Shown: piece after piece, positions 1 to 9,473 of the stretch
Position numbering within the stretch: position 1 is the first letter of the stretch
How the letters are laid out: each line of letters begins with the position of its first letter
DNA from: SAR202 cluster bacterium
Lineage (GTDB): Bacteria; Chloroflexota; Dehalococcoidia; Lucifugimonadales; UBA2962
NCBI GenBank assembly: GCA_022447925.1
Contig: JAKUTS010000011.1
Location: 1-50,016 of the forward strand
DNA: 50,016 bases
Reading direction: 5' to 3'
Made by a program: the position numbers and the translations under genes
Notes under the pieces: model-generated
Databases searched by the model: none
What the model was told of the DNA's origin: nothing
The model's input: only the letters and a program-made list of their open reading frames with translations

Positions 1-2288
1 TTTAACGATTCTATTTTCTTGATTGAATAGCCAAGTTCTATTAACAATTCCTCAGAATGCTCTCCGAAATCAGGAGCCGAACGAATATTGGCGACCCTAT
101 TCGAATCAAAAATAAAAGGAGTGCCCATATGCTTTACAGAACCAACAAAAGTATGCGATTCAACGCTTAATCCAGTCTTGATTGCATGAATATCTGAATG
201 GATATCGATGGTATGGGACGATGCGGAGCACTCAACATCAACAAATTTTAAAACATTTAAGACTTCATCTGTTTCAAGTTCTCCAATAACGTTTTCGAAC
301 TCTTCTGCAATTATCTTGTCATTTGTCTCTCTAAGTTTAAAATCACTATATTTTCGAGAAAGTGTATCCAATCCTAACGCCACACATGCACGTTTAAAGC
401 TATTGTCATCCTGGCAAGATAGAAAAATATATCCATCCACTGTCTTATACAGCCGATATGTCGCGCGTGGGCCATGTATACTCACAGAACCTGTGGTTGA
501 TGTTCGATTAAAAAACTTCTGGAATTCTCCAGCCTGAATAGCTACAGCACCGTGTAGGAGAGATGTTTCAATATGTTGACCTAGGCCCGTTTTATTCTTC
601 TCAACTAGAGCTGAAATTACGCCGAAGCTTGCTAACATTGCAGATGCATAATCTGCCATCGCTAACTTCAGGAAAACTGGATCACTTAAGCTTCCAGATT
701 GCTCTATCATTGCACCAGACATTGCCTGAATTAAAGGATCAAATGCTGCTTTATCCTTCATTGGACCTAACGAGCCGAAACCGGTCAAAGACAAATATAT
801 TAAACTAGGGTTTATTCTTACCAGGTTTTGATAGTCGACATTTAAAACCTTGGAAACTCCGGGACGATAGTTTTCCATAACTACATCTGCTTGTTTAACT
901 AAATCGTATAAAACAGATTTGCCTTGTTGGATTTTTAAATCAATTACAATTCCACGTTTACCATGATTCCAAGTTTGAAAAGAACCACCTAAGGCTCGAA
1001 ATCCGTCACCTGCTGGGGATTCAACTTTGACTACATCTGCTCCAAGTCGAGCTAAAATACTGGCCGCATAGGATCCGGAAATATAACCAGTCAAATCTAT
1101 TATTTTTATATCTTTCAGGGGGCCTTGTTTTTTAAAATCGTGTAAATGTTTCGATCCACTTTCCGGGGTAATCAACCGTTCTGCAATTGTAGAAACAGTC
1201 TCTTTAAAGCTTGTCTTTATTGGCCGGCCACCAATCCGTCCAGGAGTGCGTTGAAACTTTAATGGTAATCCTATTGTTTTTTTGTTGTTTCCGTTTGAAT
1301 CAAACAAACCGTTCGCTACAATTTGGGGGTGGTCAACAAATACCTTTTTGGTGGAGGCTATTATGCTGGGGACATCGTATTGCTCGAATTGTTTCAACCA
1401 ATGTTCAGAGTCTCTCGTTATAATCACATCTTGAATTAGCTTTATTAAAATATCTCTATTAGCAAGCTGAAGGTTCCATGGAGCCCCATCAAATTTCGGA
1501 TCACTTGCCCAATCTAATCTATCCAGAGCAATACAAAGTTTATTCCAGAATGTTTCGTTACCACAAGCAATAAATATCCATTCACTATCAGCGCACTGGT
1601 AAAGTCTATAAACGGGATTTGCGCCTTTTTGATCTTTTGCATATCTTATCCAAGGAGTGACATTCGGTGACAAAACCATAGAACCACTAAACATAGCTAT
1701 GGCCGAGTCATATAAAGATATATTTAATTTAAGACCCGATTGGCGTTTACTTCTTGACCAAAGTGCAGCTCCGATCCCATTTATACTAAGAAATGCAGCT
1801 CCATAATTTGCTACCGGCAGATGAATAAAAACTGGAGATTGCTCCCAGCCTCCCTGATCTCCATATAAACCAACATGATTGGATACAATGCCTTCACCAC
1901 CAGAGTTCTTAGCAAGTGGTCCAGTTTCACCAAATGGAGATATTACGCAATAAACTACATTACTTTGTTTTAGTGCCAGTAAGTCGAGGTCAATAGGTTG
2001 ATTAGTTTTTAGACTTGGCCGATATGTGTTAATCACGACATCGGAACTACAAGCTAGTCTCGATATGTTTTCCATATCTGTTTTAGAAGTTGAGTCAGCA
2101 TCAATGTAACACTTACCTCTATTCCACAGGTCAAACATCGAATCATTAAAATCAATCTCAGAAAACCCTAAGTTAATTCTTGTTACATCTGCACCCATGT
2201 CTGCCAGCATCATGCTTGCATAGGATCCTGCTAAGTCAGAATCCAAATCTAACACTTTTAATCCTACATATGGCCCTGAATTTGACAT
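1..2288 (-). CDS. Tandem-domain CaiB/BaiF (class III) CoA-transferase, 3' end cut by window edge
   Basis: The frame is open from an ATG at 2288 to the left edge (762 codons, no stop), which I checked by translating the minus strand line by line. Two CoA-transferase family III modules lie in tandem. The first (about residues 7-390) begins with YVGLKVLDLDSDLAGSYA and contains FGETGP. The second (from about residue 390) has ADVVKVESP, NYRPGV and GFGSLGP and runs to the family's usual last motif (GEHSEELLIELGY), so only a few residues are missing. Family members transfer CoA between carboxylic acids through an aspartyl-CoA intermediate. The second half keeps the Asp at the expected site (MADYASA, D546), while the first half has Asn there (VANYGAA, N161). 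I infer that the C-terminal half is catalytic and the N-terminal half structural or regulatory. The substrate is unknown. Confidence 0.85.
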   Translation of the reverse strand, partial: MSNSGPYVGLKVLDLDSDLAGSYASMMLADMGADVTRINLGFSEIDFNDSMFDLWNRGKCYIDADSTSKTDMENISRLACSSDVVINTYRPSLKTNQPIDLDLLALKQSNVVYCVISPFGETGPLAKNSGGEGIVSNHVGLYGDQGGWEQSPVFIHLPVANYGAAFLSINGIGAALWSRSKRQSGLKLNISLYDSAIAMFSGSMVLSPNVTPWIRYAKDQKGANPVYRLYQCADSEWIFIACGNETFWNKLCIALDRLDWASDPKFDGAPWNLQLANRDILIKLIQDVIITRDSEHWLKQFEQYDVPSIIASTKKVFVDHPQIVANGLFDSNGNNKKTIGLPLKFQRTPGRIGGRPIKTSFKETVSTIAERLITPESGSKHLHDFKKQGPLKDIKIIDLTGYISGSYAASILARLGADVVKVESPAGDGFRALGGSFQTWNHGKRGIVIDLKIQQGKSVLYDLVKQADVVMENYRPGVSKVLNVDYQNLVRINPSLIYLSLTGFGSLGPMKDKAAFDPLIQAMSGAMIEQSGSLSDPVFLKLAMADYASAMLASFGVISALVEKNKTGLGQHIETSLLHGAVAIQAGEFQKFFNRTSTTGSVSIHGPRATYRLYKTVDGYIFLSCQDDNSFKRACVALGLDTLSRKYSDFKLRETNDKIIAEEFENVIGELETDEVLNVLKFVDVECSASSHTIDIHSDIHAIKTGLSVESHTFVGSVKHMGTPFIFDSNRVANIRSAPDFGEHSEELLIELGYSIKKIESL

Positions 2289-2382
2289 ATAAACTCTAGG
2301 ATGCCAGCTTATAACAATGGAGTACTGCTTCGCAAAAGAATTACAAACAGGAATAACGGAACCTGTTTATAAAGATATACAA

Positions 2383-2410
2383 TTGCTAAAAAGAGCATCT
2401 TTAATATAAT
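2383..2410 (+). promoter_or_regulatory. Promoter placing the start codon at the transcription start (leaderless)
   Basis: TTGCTA (2383-2388), a 16-bp spacer and a perfect TATAAT (2405-2410). The ATG of the next gene is at 2417, 7 bases after the -10 box, where transcription would normally begin. No Shine-Dalgarno sequence can fit, so this would be a leaderless mRNA. The promoter assignment comes from consensus matching only. Confidence 0.5.
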
Positions 2411-2416
2411 AATTTC

Positions 2417-2647
2417 ATGAGCACAGCGTACATATTAATGGCATTTTTATCTGTCTGGATAAGCATTGAAATCTTGTTTTATACTTCTACACGCTTAGCG
2501 ATATCCGAGACATCTCAAACCGATTATAAACGTTTTATCTGGCCTGTTAGAAGTCTTGCATTAATCTTGCTTATATTTGCGTTTTTAGTCGTAAATTTAT
2601 CAAACCAATTGGATTTTGTTGATCTAATTTTTATTTGCACTTTTTAA
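2417..2647 (+). CDS. Small two-helix membrane protein, function unknown
   Basis: This is a 76-residue protein with two hydrophobic segments: about residues 4-24 (ending ILFYTSTRLA) and about 46-62 (LALILLIFAFLVVNL). A polar, partly basic loop (DYKRF) lies between them. I do not recognise a family. It sits directly before an MFS transporter on the same strand (10 bases between stop and next start) and behind a consensus promoter, so it may be co-expressed with the transporter or help it. An alternative is an unrelated small inner-membrane protein. The reading frame is short, but the promoter and the hydropathy pattern support it. Confidence 0.5.
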   Translation: MSTAYILMAFLSVWISIEILFYTSTRLAISETSQTDYKRFIWPVRSLALILLIFAFLVVNLSNQLDFVDLIFICTF

Positions 2648-2657
2648 TACTATTACA

Positions 2658-3884
2658 TTGAGTCTAAATACAAGAAAAACTAATCTCACTATAATCCTGG
2701 TTCTCATTTCTGCAGGAGCTTTGATCCTAATAGAAAGAGGTGGAAATTTTAGTCTTGGGCTTTTTCTTATACCAATCAGTGATCATTTAAATCTTGGTAG
2801 AGAAGTATTTAGCTTTGGCATCGCTTTGCAAGTGTTACTTAGCGGGTTAGGCGCTCCTATTTTTGGTGGACTTGCAGACAGGTACGGACCGGCTAAAGCC
2901 CTAGCCGCTGGCGTTACACTTCAGATAATAAGTCAATATTGGCTGGCTAACGTTTCAAATTCATTTGATTTAGTTGGATCATTATCACTAAGTGGCTTTG
3001 GAGCGGCAGGATTTGTAGGTATAACGATGACAGTGGTCGGCAAAAATGTAAGCCCCAATAATAAATCGTTGTTTTTTGGTTTAGTGATGGCTGCTGGAGG
3101 ACTTGGACAATTTATTATAGTACCTTCAATTAATGCGCTAATTATAAATTATGGTTGGTTGACCGCTTTGTACGGCTTATTAATTCTAAGTGCTGCCCTA
3201 TTCATATTTTCGTACTTAATAAGTTTCTCACAAAACACTAATGAACTTGCAGATGATTTTAAACAAACCATAAAAGAGGCTCTTGGAGAGGCGGTTAAAA
3301 ACAAAAATTTCAATCTTTTAACCCTTGGTTTCTTTGTATGTGGTTTTCAGGTGACTTTCATTGCCACACACTTTCCGGCCTATCTTGAAGACGAAGGATT
3401 AAAGTCGTTAGCGGGATGGTCTTTAGCACTGATAGGTCTCTTCAATATTGTTGGAACCCTAATGTATGGGTTTTTAGGTGACCATATATCCAAGAAAAAT
3501 CTACTTGTCAGTATTTACTCTTTTAGGTCGCTTGTATTTCTAGTGTTTATATTTGTTCCCAAAAACGAATTCACTGTGTTAACTTTTGCCGGAGTGCTTG
3601 GGCTTTTGTGGCTATCCACAGTACCTCTAACCACTGGACTTATATCAGATATTTTTGGGCAATCGTATACCTCAATGTTGTTTGGAATCACTTTGCTTTC
3701 TCATAACATAGGGTCCTTTTTGGGATCTTGGTTAGGAGGAAGGATTTTTGACCAATATCAATCTTATGACGCAATGTGGATTGCTTGTGTCGTTCTGGGC
3801 TTGGTTTCGGCAGCAATACATTTCCCAATTAGAGCGATCGCGGTACCAAGGTTAAAAGTTACACGAGCAAAACAAACGCTTTAA
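2658..3884 (+). CDS. Major facilitator superfamily (MFS) transporter
   Basis: A 408-residue protein with about 12 hydrophobic segments, the normal size for MFS. The hallmark loop after helix 2 is visible as GGLADRYGPAKAL, matching the family's GxLaDrxGrr motif, and a weaker counterpart in the second half is GFLGDHISKKNL. The architecture resembles the monocarboxylate/oxalate-formate antiporter-like branch, so an organic anion is a plausible substrate, but the sequence does not decide this. The only reasonable start is TTG at 2658, with no clear Shine-Dalgarno sequence. Translation may be coupled to the small membrane protein ending 10 bases upstream. It converges on the SulP gene. Confidence 0.85.
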   Translation: MSLNTRKTNLTIILVLISAGALILIERGGNFSLGLFLIPISDHLNLGREVFSFGIALQVLLSGLGAPIFGGLADRYGPAKALAAGVTLQIISQYWLANVSNSFDLVGSLSLSGFGAAGFVGITMTVVGKNVSPNNKSLFFGLVMAAGGLGQFIIVPSINALIINYGWLTALYGLLILSAALFIFSYLISFSQNTNELADDFKQTIKEALGEAVKNKNFNLLTLGFFVCGFQVTFIATHFPAYLEDEGLKSLAGWSLALIGLFNIVGTLMYGFLGDHISKKNLLVSIYSFRSLVFLVFIFVPKNEFTVLTFAGVLGLLWLSTVPLTTGLISDIFGQSYTSMLFGITLLSHNIGSFLGSWLGGRIFDQYQSYDAMWIACVVLGLVSAAIHFPIRAIAVPRLKVTRAKQTL

Positions 3885-3926
3885 ATTTGTAAACCCAGTA
3901 TTATGAAGTGCATTTTCACTGATTTA

Positions 3927-5537
3927 CTAAGTAGTCTTGTATTCTTCCTCAGATACAACTTTTATATCTAACACAGGCTTAGCATTTTTTACTAGCCTCA
4001 ATGAATCATGCCCCAGGTTTTTAAACTGGAGAGTTTTGCCTATTTTGTTATATTTAGATATTTGAGAATTTATTGCTTCTAATGCAGAGGAATCAGCTAG
4101 CTTTGCATTACTACAATCGATAATTACATTTTTTTCCTCAAACCTGTGTGGCAATATTATGTTCTTAAATTTCCATACACTGCCAAAAAATAAGACTCCA
4201 TTAAGAAAATGAGATTTGCTTCCATCTCCATTATTTATTGTTTTAATTTCGATCTGTTGGCTAGATTTCCAAGCGTGGACTAGACAGGATACTAATACTC
4301 CAATAACAACTGCAATAGCTAAGTCCTGGGCTACCGTAACAGCAGTAACTAGTACTATTACAAAGGCATCTAATTTAGGTATTTTAGTCAGGAGTTTAAG
4401 GGAAGGCCATGCGAAAGTTCCAATAACAACCATCATCATAATACCCGTAAGTGCGGCTAAAGGTATCATTTCAATTAAAGTGGAAAAAAACAAAATAAAT
4501 CCTAGCAAGAAAATAGCCGATGATATACCAGATAATCTTCCGCGACCGCCTGATTCCATGTTTATCATTGTTTGCCCAATCATTGCACATCCGCCCATTG
4601 CTTTAAAAAACCCACAAACAAAATTAGCTATTCCCTGACCAACGCATTCTTGATTTGGATTTCCTTTAGTGTCCGTTATTTCGTCTACCAAAGTTAGCGT
4701 TAATAAGCTTTCAATAATGCCAATTCCTGCAATAGTTAATGAGAAGGGAAGAATGATAAGTAATGTAGAGAAATTTAAAGGAACCGATGGTATATGAAAA
4801 CTAGGTAGGCCTCCAGATACGCTCGCTAAGTCACCGACGCTTCGTGTATCTAAATTTAAAGCTAGAGCGACACCAGATATTAATATAATTGATGCCAAAG
4901 GAGCCGGTATGACCTTCCCGACTTTAGGTATTTTTGGTAATAACCATATTATTAACATTGTTAATGCAGTGAGTCCGATCATTATCAACAAATTTGAACC
5001 TTCCATCCAGCCACCGCTAAATAGAACATCAATAGCACTATGTCCTTCGTCCGCATCAACAGACTGGTGGGAATTTTGACCGGAAAAGATCTTAAACTGA
5101 CCAAGCTGTGCTAAAAATATAACAATAGCAAGCCCATTAACAAAGCCAAGCATTACTGTGTAAGGCACTAGTTTTATAAACTTGCCTAATTTAAATAATC
5201 CTGTTGCAATTTGAATCAGTCCTGTTAACACCAAAGCGGCAAATAAATATTCCACACCGTGAATTACTACTAATCCCACCATCGCCACAGCAGTAGCTCC
5301 AGTGGCACCAGATATCATCCCGCTTCTACCACCAACGGCAGATGTTATTAATCCCAAGAAAAATGCCGCGTAAAGACCGGCTATGGGAGCTATTTGTGCG
5401 ACAAAAGCAAAAGCGATTGCCTCAGGAACAAGTGCAAGAGCTACGGTCAAACCAGAAAGAATGTCTGATTTAGGGTTGTTAGTTAAATTGTAGTTTTCAA
5501 AAAATGAAAATAGTTTGATCTTGGAATCAGATATCAA
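3927..5537 (-). CDS. SulP-family inorganic anion transporter with STAS domain
   Basis: A 536-residue protein. Residues about 25-400 form the multi-helix SulP core, starting with the signature SGLTVALALVPEAIAFAF and continuing with GGRSGMISGATGATA. Residues about 445-530 form a C-terminal STAS domain (NVIIDCSNAKLADSSALEAI). SulP proteins carry sulfate, bicarbonate or other anions across the inner membrane, often with Na+ or H+; substrate cannot be read from sequence. The start is TTG (5537), the first residue of an N-terminus of normal length, and no ATG is available before the core domain. It is transcribed away from the formate dehydrogenase gene across a palindrome-bearing spacer. Confidence 0.9.
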   Translation of the reverse strand: MISDSKIKLFSFFENYNLTNNPKSDILSGLTVALALVPEAIAFAFVAQIAPIAGLYAAFFLGLITSAVGGRSGMISGATGATAVAMVGLVVIHGVEYLFAALVLTGLIQIATGLFKLGKFIKLVPYTVMLGFVNGLAIVIFLAQLGQFKIFSGQNSHQSVDADEGHSAIDVLFSGGWMEGSNLLIMIGLTALTMLIIWLLPKIPKVGKVIPAPLASIILISGVALALNLDTRSVGDLASVSGGLPSFHIPSVPLNFSTLLIILPFSLTIAGIGIIESLLTLTLVDEITDTKGNPNQECVGQGIANFVCGFFKAMGGCAMIGQTMINMESGGRGRLSGISSAIFLLGFILFFSTLIEMIPLAALTGIMMMVVIGTFAWPSLKLLTKIPKLDAFVIVLVTAVTVAQDLAIAVVIGVLVSCLVHAWKSSQQIEIKTINNGDGSKSHFLNGVLFFGSVWKFKNIILPHRFEEKNVIIDCSNAKLADSSALEAINSQISKYNKIGKTLQFKNLGHDSLRLVKNAKPVLDIKVVSEEEYKTT

Positions 5538-5640
5538 TTAGACAGCGTAACCTTATAGTTTTTTACATAGCACCAATTAGTACTATTACTATTCTGGCCT
5601 ATCTAAATAAATAGTAGATACTTGTGAAAGAAATAACAAT

Positions 5641-5683
5641 ATCTTTTCAACAGGTAAATTACTAATTTACCTGTTGAAAAGAT
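5641..5683. repeat. Perfect 43-bp palindrome between divergent genes
   Basis: Two 21-base arms (5641-5661 and 5663-5683) are exact reverse complements around one central base. The left arm begins ATCTTTTCAACAGG. It lies in the 309-bp spacer between the SulP gene and formate dehydrogenase, which are transcribed apart, so it is not placed to terminate either one. It could be a cruciform, an operator for a dimeric regulator or a small mobile relic. I saw no second copy in the window. The rest of the spacer (5538-5846) is AT-rich with no gene visible. Confidence 0.8.
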
Positions 5684-5846
5684 GTATGACTCCATTTATC
5701 ATGCCATGAGATACGCTTTTAGTTTAAATAACAAGTAATTATTTCGAATTTAGATTTAACTCTTAATTTTTAATTGCGAAATATGATATTTCTTATTTAA
5801 CAATAAAGTGACATAGGTCTAAATCTTATTATTGGTGGTTAACTTT

Positions 5847-7061
5847 ATGGGTACGAAAGAAAAAATATTATGCGTTTTATATGACGACCCTGTAACTGGA
5901 CTTCCAAAAAAGTACGCTAGAAATAGTATTCCAAAATTAGACAAGTACCCTGATGGACAATCTATGCCATCACCAAACAGCATAGATTTCACACCGGGGG
6001 AATTATTAGGCTCTATTTCAGGGGAACTAGGCCTTAGAAAATATATTGAAAACTCGGGACATGAATTAATTGTTACATCTGACAAAGATGCAAAAGATTC
6101 TGTGTTTGACCAACATTTACCTGATGCAACAATAGTAATATCCCAACCGTTTTGGCCCGCTTATCTCACAGCAGAGCGAATTGCTAAAGCTCCAAATTTA
6201 AAATTGGCAATTACGGCTGGTATAGGATCAGACCATGTTGATTTACAATCAGCTATTGAAAACAATATTACTGTTTGTGAGGTTACTTACTGCAATAGTA
6301 TAAGCGTAGCGGAGCATGCAGTAATGCAAATATTATCCTTAGTTCGTGATTACATCCCACAATATAAATGGGTTACATCTGGAGGATGGAATATTGCTGA
6401 TGCCGTATCTCGATCATACGACATCGAAGGCATGGATGTTGGAGTTCTTGCTGCAGGTAGAATTGGACTCGCAGTCCTCAAACGGATGAAACCTTTTGAT
6501 GTAAAGCTTCATTATTCGGATAGGCATCGTTTACCAGAATCTGTAGAAACAGATTTAAACTTAACTTACCACGAAAACGTAGAATCTCTAGTGGAAAATT
6601 GTGATGTAGTTAGCATACATTGCCCCTTACATCCTGAAACAGAACACTTATTTAATGAAGAGTTAATTTCAAAAATGAGAAGGGGATCATATATTGTAAA
6701 TACAGCCAGAGGTAAAATTTGCGATAAAGATGCAATAACCAAAGCCTTGGAAAGTGGTCAATTAGCAGGCTATGCTGGAGATGTTTGGTTTCCTCAACCT
6801 CCACCTAATGATCACATTTGGCGAACTGCACCAAATCATGCTTTAACTCCCCATACTTCTGGTACATCGTTATCTGCACAAGCAAGGTACGCTTCGGGTG
6901 TAAGAGAAATATTAGAATGTTGGTTTAGCGGTAAATCTATTCGGGATGAGTATTTAATCGTACAAGGCGGATCATTAGCAGGTACTGGCGCACATTCATA
7001 CAGCGCAGGAAATACTACAAAAGGATCTGATGAAGCATCTGAATTTAAATCTTCTAACTGA
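5847..7061 (+). CDS. fdh: NAD-dependent formate dehydrogenase (D-2-hydroxyacid dehydrogenase type)
   Basis: Oxidises formate to CO2 with reduction of NAD+; soluble, metal-free enzyme. The 404-residue protein closely follows the well-studied Pseudomonas sp. 101 enzyme end to end: LCVLYDDPV at the N-terminus, ISQPFWPAYLT, TAGIGSDHVDL, VTYCNSISVAEH and RDEYLIVQGG near the C-terminus. Key residues are present with a constant offset of 4 from that enzyme: N150, R288 (in NTARGK) and H336 (TPHTSG) for catalysis, and D225 (YSDRHR), which favours NAD+ over NADP+. The nucleotide-binding turn is AAGRIG. I prefer the ATG at 5847, with GGTGG upstream, over an in-frame TTG at 5832. The gene stands alone and may oxidise formate released by catabolism or by FolE. 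Confidence 0.95.
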   Translation: MGTKEKILCVLYDDPVTGLPKKYARNSIPKLDKYPDGQSMPSPNSIDFTPGELLGSISGELGLRKYIENSGHELIVTSDKDAKDSVFDQHLPDATIVISQPFWPAYLTAERIAKAPNLKLAITAGIGSDHVDLQSAIENNITVCEVTYCNSISVAEHAVMQILSLVRDYIPQYKWVTSGGWNIADAVSRSYDIEGMDVGVLAAGRIGLAVLKRMKPFDVKLHYSDRHRLPESVETDLNLTYHENVESLVENCDVVSIHCPLHPETEHLFNEELISKMRRGSYIVNTARGKICDKDAITKALESGQLAGYAGDVWFPQPPPNDHIWRTAPNHALTPHTSGTSLSAQARYASGVREILECWFSGKSIRDEYLIVQGGSLAGTGAHSYSAGNTTKGSDEASEFKSSN

Positions 7062-7222
7062 TATCTATTAGCCCTAAGAAATAATCCATGTAGCACAAAA
7101 GTAATATCTTAAAAATTACACCTGTGTTCTATCACGATAACATCCTTATTATGAGCGTAGCACAACCTCCCATTACAAGGATGTATTTGATACAATAATT
7201 TATTAACTTTTAAGTACAAAAT

Positions 7223-7298
7223 GGGGCTGTAGCTCAGTTGGGAGAGCGCTTCAATGGCATTGAAGAGGTCAGGAGTTCGAGCCTCCTCAGCTCCACCA
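7223..7298 (+). tRNA. tRNA-Ala (anticodon GGC)
   Basis: A complete 76-base cloverleaf with encoded CCA. The acceptor stem GGGGCTG pairs with CAGCTCC and carries the G3-U70 wobble that identifies alanine tRNA. The anticodon stem is CTTCA/TGAAG around loop ATGGCAT (anticodon GGC), and the T-loop is GTTCGAG. The flanks (7062-7222 and 7299-7429) hold no gene that I can support. Confidence 0.97.
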
Positions 7299-7429
7299 AT
7301 GCGAAATATATTTTTAACTAAACAAAGTAGAAAATAGAGAACGTAGCCTTAACTTAGTCACGTTCTTTTGTAGTGATAGCAGCCTAAAAATTTAATATAG
7401 AAGTAAGCGAATTAATCCGAGGTAATTTA

Positions 7430-8797
7430 ATGATCGATTTATTGTCCATTGCAAGAACAGAGGCTGATGGTGGAGATCTTTTTAAAGTGATTTCCAATAT
7501 GTTTGACACGACCGATGTAAAGCCAAATGGTTACCCAGAAGCAATTGTTTGGAAGGGAGGCAATCATGATCAAGATATAAATCCAGTGACTCATTCACTA
7601 ACCGATGCTTATGCATTAATCGGTACTCTCGCTGCAATAGATATAATGGGGCTTCCGTTTTACGCTGTACCAATGTGGTCGCAATACCGGCATGATACTA
7701 AACTAGCTTGTCTTAGCTGGTTCGGAAATATGCCATCCACTTCAATAAAATGGTCCACAGCCGGCGATGCATACGTCAACGATGAAAGCGGAAATAGAGT
7801 TGTTGTATTGGGAAAATCTGGTAATGCTCCTCTTAGAACACAAGCTGGAGTATATTGTAATGTAAGGCCTTATGGTCCAATCACAGTGGTGAGAAGTATG
7901 CCCTGCCTGCCCTACTCTCAAGACAAGTCCAAATTTACAGTTAACGAAAATGGAATTGTCCACTCAGAAATGAATACTCCCGGTATTCAAATGGCGTATT
8001 CAAACAGGTTGTTTCTCAAGATGGTCCATGAATCAGGCAGCATAGGTCGAGTTGCAATGAAACCAACTCAAGCTATGGAAGATGGTATTAATGCAGGACT
8101 ACACTCATGGATGATTAAAGGGACAAAATTTGAGGTCGGAAGAAAATACGCTGTTGACCCTTATGAGGAGCATAAAGAAATCATCGATAAAATCACTGCT
8201 TTACTCCCTGATAATTTTAAAGATGGTATGGAAAACTGGGGTGGCAGAATTGAGCAACATATATCAGATACCAATTATGGTCTACTCATATGGGACCTTA
8301 TTGAAAAACAAAACACAATTGTTTTAGCTACAGATTTAGATGGGGATCGCTTAACCGATTTACTTGCCGATATTTCTGACCCGCTTAGATCGTTTGGAAA
8401 CTTGATAGCAAAACACCTTGGCCATAATATTAATATGTCTGAGATATGGTCGCAGATGGGGTACGTTACCGGAAACGGCAGAGATATGACGTCAGTGATG
8501 TACAGAATGGATGGTCCTCCTATCCATGAACAAACCTTAGGTTCTGCCGACGCTATGCTTCTTAGACTACTAGATGGCGACGAATCAATGGGCGGCACTA
8601 AACGGCCATACGACCCAAGAATTCATTTTGTATTAATACGAGATGCCTATATGGATGCCAACCCTGGTAACACAGAGCTTGCTAATTGGCTTGATAATTG
8701 TTTAGAAATATTTGATGAGGTATACAGTGGTGAGCGTCCTGGATTCTTAGATGGTTATAAATCATTAAAATCCGCTATCATCCCTTGGGGAAGTTAA
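7430..8797 (+). CDS. Conserved-looking protein of unknown function (455 aa)
   Basis: I do not recognise a family. The frame is long and well formed, starts at ATG with GAGGT six bases upstream, and is followed three bases later by the next gene, so the two are probably co-transcribed. The protein looks soluble: no signal peptide and no convincing membrane helix. Visible features are a His/Asn-rich N-terminal stretch (WKGGNHDQDINPVTHS), aromatic-rich segments (VPMWSQYRH, WFGNMP), and a middle segment with an acidic DLDGDRLTDLLADI that could bind metal or form a turn. The downstream partner and the nearby F420-type reductase suggest an enzymatic context, but no reaction can be assigned. Confidence 0.75.
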   Translation: MIDLLSIARTEADGGDLFKVISNMFDTTDVKPNGYPEAIVWKGGNHDQDINPVTHSLTDAYALIGTLAAIDIMGLPFYAVPMWSQYRHDTKLACLSWFGNMPSTSIKWSTAGDAYVNDESGNRVVVLGKSGNAPLRTQAGVYCNVRPYGPITVVRSMPCLPYSQDKSKFTVNENGIVHSEMNTPGIQMAYSNRLFLKMVHESGSIGRVAMKPTQAMEDGINAGLHSWMIKGTKFEVGRKYAVDPYEEHKEIIDKITALLPDNFKDGMENWGGRIEQHISDTNYGLLIWDLIEKQNTIVLATDLDGDRLTDLLADISDPLRSFGNLIAKHLGHNINMSEIWSQMGYVTGNGRDMTSVMYRMDGPPIHEQTLGSADAMLLRLLDGDESMGGTKRPYDPRIHFVLIRDAYMDANPGNTELANWLDNCLEIFDEVYSGERPGFLDGYKSLKSAIIPWGS

Positions 8798-8800
8798 ATA

Positions 8801-9397
8801 ATGGTTAACAAGATTAAAGAAACTTTGAGAGAAAAATCTCGAGATAATTTAACGAATACACTAATCAAGATTGGCATTAATGCCCAGATGGCTGAACGTG
8901 GACTAGAGCAGGAAAAAATTGGGGATGAATGGTACACGAAAAAACTTGGCATTATCAACGTACAGGATCAACCTATCAAATGGATAAATATCTGTAAAAA
9001 GCCTCCTTCAAAAGATAGTCCTCCAAATTGGAAGTATATTTTCATAGTCCCAGATGAAAGACTGGTTTCCGGAAAAGACAAAGTTAAAATAAAGACAATC
9101 CGAAAAAAATCGTTCCCGATTTTTGGTAAAGTTATCGATACAACTTGGAAAGGAAATGACCGTAGTGGACTAGCCCATACCCTTTCTAATGACATAGAAA
9201 TAAAGAGCTTAGCAAAAAGCATAGGTGATATTCACCTGGAAAGCTTTTCTGATCCTATACCCGGATGGTTTTTGCGAGTAGGTCATACCCAACACCTGGA
9301 TGGTCAAAGCAACTGGCACAATCGCATAACAATGGAAACATGGGAGCAATTAAGAAAATTATCGGAGCATCTACTTTCTACTCCACGTATTCTGTAG
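8801..9397 (+). CDS. Hypothetical protein (198 aa), second gene of an unknown pair
   Basis: Starts three bases after the preceding stop, so it is almost certainly translated from the same mRNA. Soluble, rich in Lys and charged residues, with no signal peptide or membrane segment. The C-terminal third contains a Trp/His-rich part (PGWFLRVGHTQHLDGQSNWH) that could be an active-site or ligand-binding region. No family was recognised. It ends 76 bases before the Ddn-like reductase. Confidence 0.65.
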   Translation: MVNKIKETLREKSRDNLTNTLIKIGINAQMAERGLEQEKIGDEWYTKKLGIINVQDQPIKWINICKKPPSKDSPPNWKYIFIVPDERLVSGKDKVKIKTIRKKSFPIFGKVIDTTWKGNDRSGLAHTLSNDIEIKSLAKSIGDIHLESFSDPIPGWFLRVGHTQHLDGQSNWHNRITMETWEQLRKLSEHLLSTPRIL

Positions 9398-9473
9398 AAA
9401 CACCCTTGGTTACTACAAATAGCTTATCTCTTTCCTTTCTAATACCAAAATTGTCGCCTATAATCGATTTATT

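Noticed and set aside
208-1423. Plus-strand ORFs in the first 1.4 kb
   Set aside because: They lie opposite an uninterrupted CoA-transferase reading frame with all family motifs on the minus strand.
5538-5846. Possible small gene or riboswitch before formate dehydrogenase
   Set aside because: No reading frame with a ribosome-binding site and no known riboswitch motif was visible; only the palindrome stands out.
7143-7222. Promoter for tRNA-Ala (TTGATA at 7187)
   Set aside because: No convincing -10 box at 16-18 bases from it.
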